A DNA stretch of 64,000 bases from Dipteronia dyeriana (Eukaryota; Streptophyta; Magnoliopsida; Sapindales; Sapindaceae). The stretch is taken from assembly GCA_032871835.1 (NCBI GenBank), contig CM065297.1, positions 94,509,052 through 94,573,051 of the forward strand, given 5' to 3'. Positions 1-11,684 of this stretch are shown piece after piece. Within the stretch, counting starts at the first letter, position 1, and each line of letters opens with the position of its first letter. The notes below the pieces were generated by a model. The model worked only from the letters and a program-made list of their open reading frames with translations, did not search any database and had not been told where the DNA came from. A program made the position numbers and the translations under genes.

Positions 1-1189
1 TAAGAAGAAAGTTGCTGAGATGGTTGTGTATGTTCCCTTAGTAGCTGGTAAGTCTTGGATTGCTGAAGCAAACCCGGGTTCAAAATCCCATGGTGCAGTA
101 GATGATCAATCCAAAGAGAGAGCTTCTTCCTCAAATAAAGGCTACAACTGAGGTGGTTTTTTATATGGCAGGTGAGCCCCGGTTTATCCAGAAGTAGATG
201 TTTTGGATGGAGAAAAATTCTCTCTCAAGGGACGTCAAACCAAATGGAGGAGGAGTTGACCACAGTAGTGAGGGGCGCAGTTGTTCTGAATGAAGACATG
301 GCCAGAATTGAGGCAACCATGGCCAATATACAGGTAAGCTGGGAGTGGATCCAACATGCATATGATCTGGAGAGACTCGGGTCCATGAGTCATGCCATGC
401 GAGGATTGCTCTGAAGGAGGAGGTAAACTCTTGGGGAATTGGTTTAAACTCTGCTTGGCAGCATGGCTACCTTGGAAGCCAATATGGGTGCTTTATTTGC
501 TGAAAGACACTACTGTGTTGCTTGCTAGGCAGCTCGAGCTCTTTTTCTCTCTGACCTGATCATCATTGGAGGATGGATACCTTGTGTAGATCATAGAGAA
601 AGCTGAGAGTTACCTGGTTCTGCTCCGACTGAAGCCGGACCTTATTGAGATGATGGATGCGCAGATGATGATGAGGAGGACTTGGTTCCAATTTCAGCTT
701 TCATATCTAGTCCTGTTGGGGTAGGAACTACCTTGAAGTCCTCTACTACTGTAGATGCATAGGGCTCCAAGCCCGCCTAAATCTCTATCAGAATAATCCA
801 AAGTAAAGGTCCAGTTTGATCTTTTTCAGGGAAATGGTGGTCCGAACTTGTCTGGTAGATTTGGGTTGCCACAGAGGTTATGGATGTAGGTAAAGGTTCA
901 AGCCTACGTATTTGTCCGTCTAAATCTGTTAATGATGTAAGGATCTAGATCGCCCTTACCTAGGAAGGGGAGGTCCATACTGAAGTCATAGTGATGGAAG
1001 AGGTCCCTGAACAATCAAGCTGAAGAGGTAAGAGACCGAGCTGATTCAGGCTAACACGACTAAGATGATGGAGCTGGCTCTAAGGTAGCAGTGGGTGGTG
1101 GTTCTTCCTCTACCAAAACAGTAGGACAATGGAGGAAGTAGCTGCCACTATCGATGAAACTAACCTGGGATGTGGATCAGGACCATGGT
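1..1189. other. Degenerate internal region of element F
   Basis: No gene could be recognised in either strand. The region lies inside the element whose minus-strand 5' LTR sits at 4440-6470, so it would be leader or gag territory, but no gag motif survives. Short plus-strand open stretches near 172-414 encode a polar, helix-like segment whose DNA recurs at 1690-1842. Stop codons are frequent in all frames. The left end of the element lies outside the window. Confidence 0.4.
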
Positions 1190-3852
1190 GGCTCGCTAAG
1201 GCGTTGAACGGTCCGATACAAATGGAGAGGAGCCACCGGCCGGGTACTACATATGAGGAGCCTCTGGGCCTTGCAGCAATACTGCTATTACTCTAGAGGC
1301 TGACTCAGTCATGTAGGAAGCCTTACCGATTGTGGGAAGCCTCTGGGCTCATCTCGAATGAACCAGGACTCTGATGACTTGCTAGGGCATTGAATGGCCC
1401 GATACAAATGGAGAGGAACCATCGGCCTGGTACTAGATACAAGGAGGCTCTAGGACTTACAGCGGTGCTGCTGCTGCTCTAGAGGCTTGCTCAAGCACGT
1501 AGGAGGCCTTACTGAATATAGGAAGCCTCCGAGCTTATCTGGAATGAACTGGGACTCTGGTGGCTTGCTAAGGCATTGAATGACCCAATATGAATAGAGC
1601 AGAACCACCGGTATGATGCTCTTTAGAAGCAGGTTGATGCTGCTAAAGTCAAGCTTTAGTAGACCAAGGGGGTGATGATCAAGAAAATGAGGGGAGCGCT
1701 TGTCTTGAGCAAAGCCATGATCAGAGCTGAGGTAATAACAACTAAGACGCTTGTAGACAGAGAGCAGATGCAGTGTGCATATGATATAGAGAAACTCGAA
1801 TCCGTGCCCCGTGCTGTGTAAGGACCGCTCTGAAGGAGATCATGAAAAGAACTGAGAGTTTATTGGATCCACTCTCATTAAAGCCGGTCCATCTCGAGCC
1901 ACAAGGTGCACTGATGATGAGGAGGGCATGTTGTCCATCTCAACCTTCATGCCATGCCATACTAGGGTAGAACCTATCTCAAAGTCCCCAAGGTGGGAGA
2001 GGTAATAGAGGTAGGAGAGATCTAGATTGATCTAACTGAGAAGATGGAGGTCAAAGCTGATTGAAGCTGATTCGACCAAAGTGGTAGAAGCTGGCTCCGA
2101 AGTAGCGGCGTTAGGGGATCATTACCCATCAATCAACCAAGCAATGGGACTAAGGAGGAAAGAACTACTACTGTTGAGAAGACTAACTAGAGAGGTAGAT
2201 CGGGACTAAGGTAGCTCGCTAGGGCGATGAATGGCCCCATTCAAGTGGAGAGAAGACACCGGCCTAGTAACTGTCTAGAGACATGCTCGGGATTCAAGAA
2301 GTTTCCCACGACTGAGAGAAGACTTTGGACCTCTCTGGGATGAGTGGTGACTCACTTGAGCATTGGATGACCCTATATGAATGGAGATGGGCTACCTGTC
2401 TGGTACCGGTCTAGAGGCCTACTTGGGATTCAAAGAGCCCCCAACAACTAAGTGAAGGCTCTGGACCATGCAAAATGTGGGAAGCCTCTAGGCTCTCCTC
2501 ATTCAGATCGGGCTTCGATGGCTTGTTAGGGCGGTGAATGGCCCGGTACACATGGATCAAAGCCACCGGTCTGGTACTGATCCAGAAGCATGCTTGGGAT
2601 CCTAGAAGTCCCTAGCAACTGAGAGAAAGCTCTGGACCCTCCTGGAATGAACTGAGAATTTAGTGGCTCACTTGGGCATTGACTGACCCAATATAAGAAG
2701 TGAGCAGCCACTTGGCCTTACAGTGAGGCTACTACTCCAGAGGTTTTGTTAGGCATGTAGGAGGCCTTACCAAGAGTAGGAAAACTCAGGGCTCTCCTCG
2801 ATCAGATCGAGCTTTGGTGGCTTACTAGGGCGATGAATGACCTGGTACATATGAAACAAAGCCATCGGTCTGGTACTGGTCCTGAAGCCTGTGTGGAATC
2901 CTAGAAGTCCTTAGCAACTTAGAGAAAGCTCTAGACCCTCCTGGAATGAATCGATAATTTAGTGGCTCACTTGGGCGTTGACTGGCCCAGTATAAGAAGT
3001 GAGGAGCCACCTGACCTTACATTGAGGCTGCTACTCCAGAGGTTTGGTTAGGCATGTAGGAGGTCTTACAAAGAGTGGGAAACCTCTGGGCTCTCCTCTA
3101 TCAGATTGTACTTCGGTGGCAAGCTAGGGCGATGAATGACCCGATACATATAGAGTGAATCCACCTGTCTTATAGCGGTGCTACTGCTCTAGAAGTTTGC
3201 TTAGGCACGTAGGAGGCCTTACCAAATGTGGGAAGCTTTTGGGAACTCTTCGATCGGATTTGACTTTGGTGGCTTGCTAGGGCAATGAATGGCCCAGTAC
3301 ATATGGAACGAAGCCACCGGTCTGGTACTGGTCCAGAAACATGTTTGCGATTCTTAAAGTCCCCAGCAACTGAGGGAAAGCTCTGGACCCTCCTGGAATG
3401 AACCGAGAATTTAGTGGCTCACTTGGGCATTGACCGGCCCGGTATAAGAAGTGAGAAGCCATTTGGTCTTACGGTGAGGCTGCTACTCCAGAGGTTTGGT
3501 TAGGCATGTAGAAGGCCTTACTAATTATGGGAAACCTCTGGTCTCTCCTCGATTAGATCAGGCTTCAGTGGCTTGCTTGGGCGATAAAAGGCCTGGTAGA
3601 TGGCCTTACCAAATGTGGGAAGCTTTTAGGAACTCTTCGATCAGATCAGACTTTGGTGGCTTGCTAGGGTGATGAATAGCCCGATGCACATGGAGCGAAG
3701 CCACCGGTCTGGTACTTGTCCAGAAGCATGATTGGGATCTTAAAAGTCCCCAGCAACTGAGAGAAAACTCTGGACCCTCCTAGAGTGAACCGAGAGTTCA
3801 GTGGCTCACTTGGGCGTTGACTGGCCCGGTGCACAAGGCGTGGAACCATTAA
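1190..3852. repeat. Tandem array of ~150 bp monomers, two alternating subtypes
   Basis: About fifteen imperfect copies are visible. Subtype 1 carries GGCTTGCTAGGGCGATGAAT and GCCACCGGTCTGGTACTG (near 1193, 1376, 1560, 2212, 2518, 2818, 3115, 3270, 3568, 3655). Subtype 2 carries GTGGCTCACTTGGGC and GGCCCGGTATAAGAAG (near 2346, 2660, 2960, 3413, 3800). From 2518 onward they alternate, giving a dimer of about 300 bp. Each dimer also yields a similar 61-codon minus-strand open stretch, which is a by-product of the repeat and not a gene. The array lies just inside the 5' LTR of element F. Confidence 0.85.
1690..1842 (+). repeat. Diverged second copy of segment 272-420
   Basis: This ~150 bp stretch repeats 272-420 in the same orientation. 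Shared landmarks are a GAGGGG-type start, the run GCATATGAT followed by GAGAAACTCG or GAGAGACTCG, and an ending GCTCTGAAGGAG. Both copies translate on the plus strand to similar helix-like peptides (RGA-VL at the start, AYD-E-L in the middle). This is a direct segmental duplication about 1.4 kb apart, of unknown function. Confidence 0.6.
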
Positions 3853-4403
3853 TCTTCTAATGGCCGTGCTGCTCTAGAAGCTACACAGCTGAGTTGGCTT
3901 CTTAGATTCATGAGTCGACATGCTACCGCTACCTAGAAGCTTATGAAGGGTGGATACGGTTATATGAAGGGTCTCGTATGACCAGGTCCATGTCCAACGA
4001 ATCTACTGGATAAAAGGTCTACCAGTAGCAGAGCAAATCTTCTGTAAAGAAGCAGGAGAGGTGAAGTTCTACTGTATAGGAGCTCTCGATGTATCAGAAT
4101 GGTTCAACTATATAGGAGATCTTCAAGCAGGGAACTACTGTATTGGAGCTCCATGATTATCTGAGCAGGTTCGCTTCATAGAAGTAGCATAATGAACTGG
4201 TTCCACCAGGAATCACACATACCATATTTGATCCATAATAAACGAAACTCGTTAAATGATAAAATGAGCACCACATGCGATGAGTAGGTGATATAGACAA
4301 GTATGGAGAAAAGACATCGTATATAGTAAATGATATTCCATGAATTATGAATCTGTTACCTTGATAGTATAGTGATACTCATATAGAGACAGAGGCTTTC
4401 AAA
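3853..4403. other. Non-coding leader of element F
   Basis: No coding capacity is seen. Around 4062-4160 a short motif recurs (TACTGTATAGGAGCTC, then CAACTATATAGGAGATC, then TACTGTATTGGAGCTCC), a further small tandem repeat. The segment separates the 150 bp array from the primer-binding site. Confidence 0.4.
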
Positions 4404-4439
4404 AGGGATTGGAAACTTCCCACAAACGACGTTAGAAAG
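4404..4439 (-). promoter_or_regulatory. Probable primer-binding site of element F
   Basis: On the minus strand, directly after the LTR end, the sequence reads CGTCGTTTGTGGGAAGTTTC. It parallels the CGTCTATGGGAAACTCC after the LTR of element A and the CATCTGTGGGAAACTC of element B. Its position shows that F runs leftwards, with its internal region at 1-4403. The LTR-adjacent bases have decayed, so the tRNA cannot be named. Confidence 0.6.
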
Positions 4440-4560
4440 TGTTAACCGAAAATTCACTCAGGGTGAGAAATTACAGCTAACACCATCGAGACCACTACCA
4501 CGAAGGTGGTGGCCAGGGTTGGTACTTTGTACCTTGGAGAGATCTTGTATGAATATGGAG

Positions 4561-4695
4561 TATGGAGCGGTAGGTAGGAGAGGAGTCATCCCACTCATCG
4601 GGCTTCGCAGTAGGTATGAGTGGAGTCATCCCACATGTCTGATTCGTGGTAGGTATGAGACAAGTCATCCCATCGATCGGGCTTTGCTGTTGGTA
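4561..4695. repeat. Short ~42 bp tandem repeat inside the F LTR
   Basis: Three copies of a unit built on GTAGGTATGAG, an AGTCATCCCA core and then CATCGGGCTT. It explains the two overlapping open stretches in this interval, which are therefore not genes. Confidence 0.7.
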
Positions 4696-5483
4696 AGAGA
4701 TGAACAGAGCTCGAGGTTCCCTTGCTGGTATGAAAGGGTTGATCTTGGTCTTGGTCCTGGTCCTCGGTCGAGGTCATAGCCCGTCCTGGTACCCAGAGCC
4801 TGGTTCTAGAGCCCGATTCCTTCCTGAAGTTTCCCGACCTAGATAGCAAGTAAGTAGGGGGGCTTATCTAGCTCCAGTGTTGAAGAGCTCAATTTCTTCC
4901 ATAGAGAGGATACAGATGGCTCATCGACTCTCTTCAAGCTGGTCTAGGTGGTTTCTCCTCATCTTGATGTGCAACTTTGGCATATAAATGAGAGGATAAG
5001 AGCGCTAGGTCCAGCGAGGTAGGAATTTATCTTACACTCATATACGCATGCATAATCCAAAAGACAAATAAGAGAAAGACAAGTCTTATGTAAAGGGAGG
5101 TGGACTGACCAAGAGGGAAAAAGCATCACGAATGATCACATGCTGAAAAACCCCGAGGCAGTATCCAGTGGAAGAAGGAATACCCTTCCTTATGTATATA
5201 TCAAAGAAAGCTCCGGGGAGCTTACAACAATGGAGAAATAATACAACCATGGTGCTCCGGAGAGCTTACAACAATGATTGAGTGTTTTTCGATACCGGTA
5301 TAATCCTGGTAAAGGTACACATATAATAACAATATAGACAGAACTTTAAACGAAGCATGTAGACTAGCCTTGGGCTGGTCATTTTTTGGGGTTAGAGATT
5401 ATATGTATGTTCTCAGATCACTTTGAATGTTTATATGTATGTTCTAGCGTCTTCTATCATCGATTGGATCCCCTTAATATGCC

Positions 5484-5502
5484 TTTTATAGGCATATTTA
5501 TA
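5484..5502 (-). promoter_or_regulatory. TATA box of the F LTR
   Basis: Read on the minus strand this is TATAAATATGCCTATAAAA, two TATA-like boxes back to back. The position in the LTR and the minus orientation agree with the primer site at 4404-4439. Confidence 0.55.
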
Positions 5503-5805
5503 CGTAGTGACTACCTTGGCGTGCAAGTCCAAGACTCTTCAATTAGTCTTCGTTTCCTTATCGAATACGATTCTTCCTTTAATGTAGTTGATCGGCTTGT
5601 AGCTAATATCTTGGAGAAGATATGATTGTTTCCTCTTTAGACTCTTCCTTCCTTGATAGGCGGGATTCTCTGTTATAGTTGACCCCCAATAATCAGTTAT
5701 GGAGGATATCTGGGAGGAAAAGGTATTTGTTTCCTCTTTGGACTCTTTCACTAATGGTGGCCATTAAAGTGTTGAATATTCTTTTTTTAATGGCGTTGAT
5801 CATGT

Positions 5806-5945
5806 CATTAATTGGGTTCACTACCTCTATTAATATAGTTGACCTTATTAATATGGTTGACTATATTAATTAATACGGTTTGATCTCATCAATATGGTTG
5901 GCTATCTCCATTAATACAATTTGACCTCATTAATGGTATCGTAAC
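5806..5945. repeat. AT-rich ~24-30 bp tandem repeat in the F LTR
   Basis: Repeated units built on TTAATATGGTTGACCT and variants occur about five times. The U3 side of the LTR has expanded here, one reason this LTR is longer than its relatives. Confidence 0.6.
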
Positions 5946-6470
5946 TGTCATGAAGGTCAACCCTCTCTTCCTACGCTGTTTGAAGGAGAGCTCTGGTTTT
6001 ATATGTTACTTCGGAGAGGTACTTTATAGAGGTTACCTCAGGTGACGCTTGATATTTCCTTATGGCGAGGTACCCCTAGTTCCAATACACTGGCGGGATC
6101 CCCAGGGTAGCTAGATCGATCTTGCTGGTCTTCCCATGGAGCTTGTGCTAACCATTTTAGATGCGAAATATCCCATAAGGTTCCAACCTTGTAGCTGGGA
6201 GCTTGGTTGAGCTATGCCGAGCTTTATCACGGAGCTCGACCTAATTATGCAGGATTCGTGGTGGGGTAACGGGCTTTAATTGGAGAGCCTGAATGCATGC
6301 AAGGTGTTGAGAAGGTGTTTATTACCTCGCCCTGCTTCTGCGGGGTCGTAAGGTACCTTGACCTAGAGGACCTCAATAACTCGCTACGTAGACCCGGATT
6401 TGGACCCCTGCTTGAAGGCTAGAAGGTGAAAAATTCTTCTTTGGTCCCTAGCCAAATTTTGCTATTAACA

Positions 6471-6599
6471 TTTACTTTTGACAATTATAATTATTAAAAT
6501 ATAAAGGCTATAAGATTTGTTAAACTAGAAATCACTTTATTAATATGAAAAGATTGTCAAATACAATATTATACTCTTGCTATCGAGCATAATCCTAAC
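6471..6599. other. AT-rich spacer between the F LTR and the G LTR
   Basis: No gene is seen. The stretch is strongly AT-rich. It may be the decayed first part of the G LTR, whose expected TGTTAAC start is not visible, or older target DNA. F may have inserted into the G LTR here, but the matching left flank lies outside the window. Confidence 0.35.
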
Positions 6600-7528
6600 A
6601 GTATTTTCTTTAATATCTACCATTATACGCACTAGGGTATAGTAGGGTGGCAACTACGTGTCTGTCGAATAGTAGATTGAAATGATGGTCGTGTTCTGAT
6701 CACAGAATTTAGGCTCAACTTCCCTTTCTTTTCCTCTCTCTTCCGTGCATGTTTGGACCTATTTATACCCAGTCCAAGTAGGTTAAATTTATGACTCTCC
6801 CACCATGATTCTCTGAATCCAATCCCTCCTTATCGGGCGAGATATTTTATTTAAAAGTCATTGACTTTAGATTAATAAAGGATTCAAGAATCTCTTAAGT
6901 GGGGAAAAGTTTTTTTCCTCTTTGGACTCAATCACTTGCCCTACTCGCACACAGTGTTTTCAATATTCGTTGGAGTGTAGATATGATCCTGTGTGCATTA
7001 GTAGCGTGATTATTCATGGAGGTCATCGAGTATGGCATCCATTGTTTCGCAGAGCGAGGTAGATCCATGCCTTGGTCTTGATACTAGGGGCTTGGTCTGA
7101 CCTTTTCTAGCCCCTTGGAGCTTGATATGGCCTTGTGGGAACTCATTGGAGGTAACGAGGCTTCGGCGAGCTCCCTCTTTCTTGTACGGATAGGTTCGAA
7201 ACTTCCTTTGGTGAAGTGGAATTTTATGTCTGGAAAGGATGGCGGGCTTCCAGGATGTTGCAAGGTAGTTTCGACCTCGGAGAGCTTGGATCGTCATGTG
7301 TCGGGCTTTCCCTAAATTCTTGCTTTGGTGTAAGAAGCTCGATCCGATCGTGTCGGGGACCACCCTAAGTGTTTTCTGAAGTTTGACTACCTTTCCTTGC
7401 TTTTGTGGGGTGGCTCCACAACTTGACCCCAGGACCTGGGGTTCCATGGTGTGTAATCTCTGGCTTGGACTCGGGCTGGGAGAGTATAAAGTTTCTCTTT
7501 AGTCCTTAGCTAAATTTGACTATTAACA
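6600..7528 (-). repeat. 3' LTR of element G (left end eroded)
   Basis: Matches the other LTRs of the family from GGGTGGCAACTACGTG through the TATA region (minus-strand TATAAATA at 6770-6777) to the terminal GACTATTAACA. It is followed by GAAGTCCC, the complement of the polypurine tract seen in element A. The segment CTCATTGGAGGTAACG is shared with the 24346-24802 fragment, pairing the two as LTRs of one element. The TGTTAAC end expected on the left was not found. Confidence 0.85.
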
Positions 7529-7739
7529 GAAGTCCCTTCTGACATGAACACCGGTGATTGAGTTGGCGTTGGAGTAAGATTTCCTATTTTAATTGGAAAT
7601 TTTCCCTCCTTTATTGTTACCAAAAATCTTGGTGGGAATCTTCTCATTAATTGCATTAGTGACGTAGCGAGCATATACCAGTGTATTCCCTAAAATAATT
7701 CGGCTGCGTTACGGCCGTTCCCATGATTCGAGGCAATCC

Positions 7740-7797
7740 CACTGTAGATTTTGCTTCCGTGTCACCGATGTCACTGCTCTATCCTCTCCTATTTAAA
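7740..7797 (+). promoter_or_regulatory. Putative promoter of the antisense gene in G
   Basis: TATTTAAA at 7790-7797 lies 134 bp before the antisense ATG. Some 20 bp upstream is GATGTCACT, which could be a decayed GACGTCA box. The equivalent place in B has TGACGTCA followed by TATTTAAA, and A has GACGTCAT followed by an AATTAAAA box. Conservation across three copies is the evidence. Function is inferred. Confidence 0.5.
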
Positions 7798-7930
7798 CCT
7801 GGTTGTTTCACCGCCTTTCTCACACTTTCTTTTCTTTCAGAATTCAAATTCTCAATAAAGAAAAATTTCCTCTAGAGCAGCATCTTTTCTCACTTTTCTC
7901 TTTTGTCGACTTGGCAAACCTTGTTCTACC

Positions 7931-10501
7931 ATGTCAAAAACTAGCCACGACTCTGTCAATTCCATTGTCGATGGTGAGAAATTCAACAGTCTCACCCACG
8001 GAAAGTGGGCATGAAAAGATTTTGATAGAGATGACTCCCCTCCAACCCGCAGCACCGTCGGTCGAACAGAAATGTAGCCATTGGGACCGAGTTCTCTAAC
8101 AGACCGGATAACCCTTTGAACCTGGTTGACTAGGATTCTAATGGTGAACCCAGGGATGCTGCTACTAGGAGGGATCACAGTTGCTAGTTCTCCACTGGAG
8201 AGGCTTACTCCCTATGACTCAAGGTCATTTCGGACTCCACCGTTGATCCGAACTCGATCGCTTATCTAATGTCCAAGTATGGTTTTCCCGACAGTGTTTC
8301 CATCTCAGTTCCTTACAAAAATTATGACGTCTTCAATCCTTATAAAGGTGTGCTCCCAATTCATGTAGTGGCCCTCGAGAATGGGGTCAGTCTTCCTCTC
8401 CATCTGACCCTATGACAGGCTCTCAACATCTTACATCTAGCTGATGCCCGGCTTCTAGAGGCGTCTGATCATGTTTCTCATGCTGTGACGGGAACAGTGT
8501 GAGCTGAGTAAGGTCACTAGAGAGCTCAAAGCAAAGGTGTTGACTTACCTCTTTCAAATTTGAAGCTTGTCAAGAGCCCTCCGAGGTCAGTTTTATGTGA
8601 AAGCTAAGAACAAGCTCAACTTCATCATTCACGGCGCTTCAAAGAAGGATCCAACTTAGAAGGAGGAGTGGATACTGGCAGGGGATGATTGGGGAAGCTT
8701 GAACTTTACTGGCAGGCACGAGTTCACGGTTCCCACTACTTTCAATGATAAACCATCGTGGGATCAAGATTCCTTACCGGCTGAGTCTGAAGTTGTATTG
8801 AAGGCCAACCGTGATAGGAACTATTTGAAACTGAAGTTCCCAACTGATGACTCCTTTGATTCTCACAGGGTGCATCAATACCTACGAATCTCCAATGCTA
8901 CTCCTCGTAAGTAATGTTTAAATTGTTATGCTTTTGCTTCGTTACTTAGCTCGACTCTGACACATTTCTTTTTTCTCTTTTTTTTTTTACAGTTTTTGTT
9001 ATTGTGCCAGATTCCCATGAAGCCCGACTGCCCCTGTAAGCCCGTACCCCCCCTTCTGCCAGACCAGCGCAGGGAGTTCCCTTTGTTTCTTCAGCTGGCA
9101 TTGCACCAACTCCTGCTATGTCCCTCTCTCATGCTAGGTCTAGGATTGCAATCCTTGCATCGTGAGCTTCAAGGGTGCTAAACCAGGGAATACCCGCTTC
9201 TCAGGCTATTGATACGACTACCTTTGACCCCTATATTCCTTCTATTGCTACTTCTACTACTGCTGCTCCCACAGTTTCCTTACCCGATGTCTCTACCCCT
9301 CCATCTATGCTCCTAACTTCTTGAGCTTCGGCTGACCCCGAGACTGGTGTTCAAGAGGTTCCTCCTACCCGCCCCCAACGTCACTCGAGCTCGGTGGGGT
9401 AGGACGAGGTCTTAGAGCAATTCGTCACGTCTTGCCCTGGTGGTGGGATTTCCAAGATGTCTTCAATGCCTATGGACGTCTTGCTTACCAAGGGGTCCGC
9501 TCTCTTGGTTAAGGTAATTCTCTTCTTATTCTTTTACTTGTGGTTTGTTAGTTCGATCAGTGTCTAACATTGGCTTTACATCATATAGGCCTTTAAATTC
9601 AATGTTGCTATAAGCCATCAAGTAGCCTCATTTCTGTGATCGGGTTGCAAAAGCTGAGGCCGAAGCTGAAAAAGCCATGGGGTTACTTGCATGAGCTCAA
9701 GCTCTGGTTCAGCCAGAAGGGAATGAAGGCTGAGCTAGCCAAAATTCATTGTGACTATGAGAGGCATAAACAATCTCTTGACCAAGAAACCCTCCAGTAT
9801 GAATGATTGGCTAGGCAGAGGGACTCCTGGAAAGTGGAAGACAAAACGTTGAATGTTGAGGTGCAGGATCTTCGTGCTCAAACGGTAAAGCTATAAGCCA
9901 AGGTGGATGCCTCTTTAGCGATGGGTACTTATATGCATCCTTCCAGGTCACCGAAGCTCACCCTCTTCACTTGGACTTTTCGAATATCAATGGCTAGGAT
10001 AGAGAGGAGATTATGACCAGGGTTGTATATATGTCTCGCCCTGATGGCGATTTAACGGCTCATTCTGACCTATTCGGAACCAGGAAGCAATCTCTCATGG
10101 TAGATCCTCCTCTCCCTCCTTCCATCTTCGTTGTCTCAAATTCCGGGGAATCCTCCAGTGGGGTTTTACCTGTGTAGATCGAGAGAGGTCAGACGAGAGC
10201 CCAGGAGGAGGTTCAGGGCCGCCCTGAAGAACCCCTTAGAATATAGTTGGAGGTTGAACACAGTAGGAAGGAGTAGATAGCTACCCTTCTTGATGCAGCC
10301 ATCACAGTTGAGGTTATAGCGGTGGTCAATGAGGTCTTGGAGGAGGACCCAGCTGAGTAGCAGGCAATTGAGGAACCTCTAGAAGAATGGGTAGCAGAGG
10401 TGGCCAACCAGGATGAGCAACTACCGGAATGAGGGGCGGAGGACGAAGGACATCATGGAGGAGGAGCATCATGAGGGAATCATGAGGATGCAGGAGCTTG
10501 A
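7931..10501 (+). pseudogene. Antisense accessory gene of element G (Transposase_28-like), three exons, broken
   Basis: The gene runs opposite to gag-pol, starting just inside the 3' LTR. Exon 1 (7931-8906) encodes a region similar to that in A and B (YDVF-P-KGVLPIH, LPLH-TLR-AL, FFMLWREQCELSK-type motifs, all degraded here), which I recognise as the plant 'putative gypsy type transposon' family. Intron 1 (8907-8992) has GTAAGT and a polypyrimidine TTTTACAG; joining in phase 1 gives LFVIVPDS. Exon 2 ends MDVLLTKGSALLVK; intron 2 (9514-9588) joins in phase 0 to AFKFNVA. Exon 3 encodes a Glu/Lys/Gln-rich helix and an acidic tail. Several stops make it a pseudogene. Biochemical role unknown. Confidence 0.75.
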
Positions 10502-11099
10502 TTCCATCTATTCATAACTTGTTTTGATTGCCCAGAAAGAGGGGTGGGCACCCCGCTTTATTCATGCCATGTTTAGTCAGCTTTTTCATTGTTTTTTATG
10601 TAGCCCGAAAACAGAGGTTGGGCACCCTATTGGGTGATTGTAGCCTTACAAGGGGATAGGCTCCCATATTATTAATGAAAACTTACTTAGGATTTCTTTC
10701 ATGCTTGATTTAATTGACTCTGACCATGAACTTTGACTTGGCTGATATCTCTTTGCTTCATTTCTGACCTCGACCTTGATGCGACCTCTGGAATAACCTT
10801 GACTTAATAAAATTTTGTAAAGTGAAGCTCTGACTCCATTAAGCACAAACCCACTAGCTGGGTAGTCATCCGGCTCCAATTTTCAGCACTTGGCAGGAAT
10901 TTCCATCTTTGGTGAAGAGTCCTCTTGCATTGTATCGCGTACCAATGATCCCTCGTTCACACTTTAACTTGACGATATGAGATGTTTGTATATTTATAGA
11001 AAACCACCTATTAGTAGTAATCATATTCTTAATGTTCACGTAGATACCCCTCTCTCGATATTCGAGGAGGTATCCTATCATAGTGACCCCAGTCCCACA
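10502..11099 (+). other. 3' flank of the antisense gene in G
   Basis: Non-coding. It contains TGTAGCCC and TGTAGCCTTAC with a nearby inverted GGATAGGCTCCC, then ATTAATGAAAAC. The same order occurs after the antisense gene in B (41160-41245) and A (57725-57790), so it is a conserved 3' untranslated region and likely holds the antisense poly(A) site. The rest is an AT-rich spacer up to the repeats. Confidence 0.5.
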
Positions 11100-11620
11100 T
11101 ACCAAACTGGTGTTCACACTTGGACCATAGCCCGACCAAGGCATCAAAAGGGATATCTTGCTATTTCCTGGTTTTAAGACCTGAATGGCAATTATACTCT
11201 TACACTCAGATCCTTCTTGGGGGTGGTAGCCTGACCAAGGCATCAGGAGAGTTATCTAGCTATTTCCTGGTTTTAAGATCTGGATGGTAAATATGCTCTT
11301 ATACTCAGATCCTTCTAGAGGGTGGTAGCCCGACTAAGGCATTAGGATGGCTATCTAGCTATTCACTGGTTTTGAGATTTTAATGGAAACTATGCTCTTA
11401 TACTCAGGCCCTTCTTGGGGGTGGTAGCCCGACCAAGGCATCAGGTGTAGCGAGGGGGTTCCCTGGCTAATCCATGGTCTTGAGATCTAGATGAAAAATA
11501 TGCTCTTACACTCAGATCCTTCTTAGCGGGGAGTGGTGCCCCGCTGAGGTATCTGAGGTAGCTAGGTGGCTTCCTCCGCTAGTCCCTGGTCTTGATGGGG
11601 TTATGGCAAACTTACTCGTG
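11100..11620. repeat. ~100 bp tandem repeats in the 3' region of G
   Basis: About five imperfect monomers carry GGTGGTAGCCCGACCAAGGC, GGCTATCTAGCTATT and CTATGCTCTTACACTCAGAT. Homologous arrays occupy the same place between integrase and the antisense gene in A, B and C. Arrays in this part of Tat elements are known to be variable and to seed satellites. Confidence 0.85.
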
Positions 11621-11684
11621 GAGAGCCTAGCTGGTTATGGAGAAATTAATGTAGAACATAATCGGAGATAGAGAAATAGCATAC

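Larger units (their letters stand above)
4440..6470 (-). repeat. 5' LTR of element F (long, diverged Tat-type LTR)
   Basis: The plus strand starts TGTTAACC and ends TTTTGCTATTAACA, the TG...CA ends shared by the other Tat LTRs here. The first ~100 bp (GAGACCACTACCACGAAGG-type segment) and the last ~60 bp (TTGGTCCCTAGCCAAATTTT) match the family, but the middle differs. At 2031 bp it is much longer than the ~1.2 kb LTRs of A, B and the solo copy. A TATA motif lies on the minus strand. The other LTR is outside the window, so the target duplication cannot be checked. Confidence 0.85.

Noticed and set aside
172..414. 80-codon plus-strand open stretch
   Set aside because: Recurs only as a decayed local duplicate at 1690-1842 with a stop; no recognised family.
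2526..3849. Four similar 61-codon minus-strand open stretches
   Set aside because: They are the same piece of the 150 bp tandem repeat dimer read in one frame; no start context or family match.
4519..4849. Overlapping open stretches on both strands with Asp/Gln-rich or Arg/Ser-rich ends
   Set aside because: Products of short tandem and hexamer repeats inside the F LTR.
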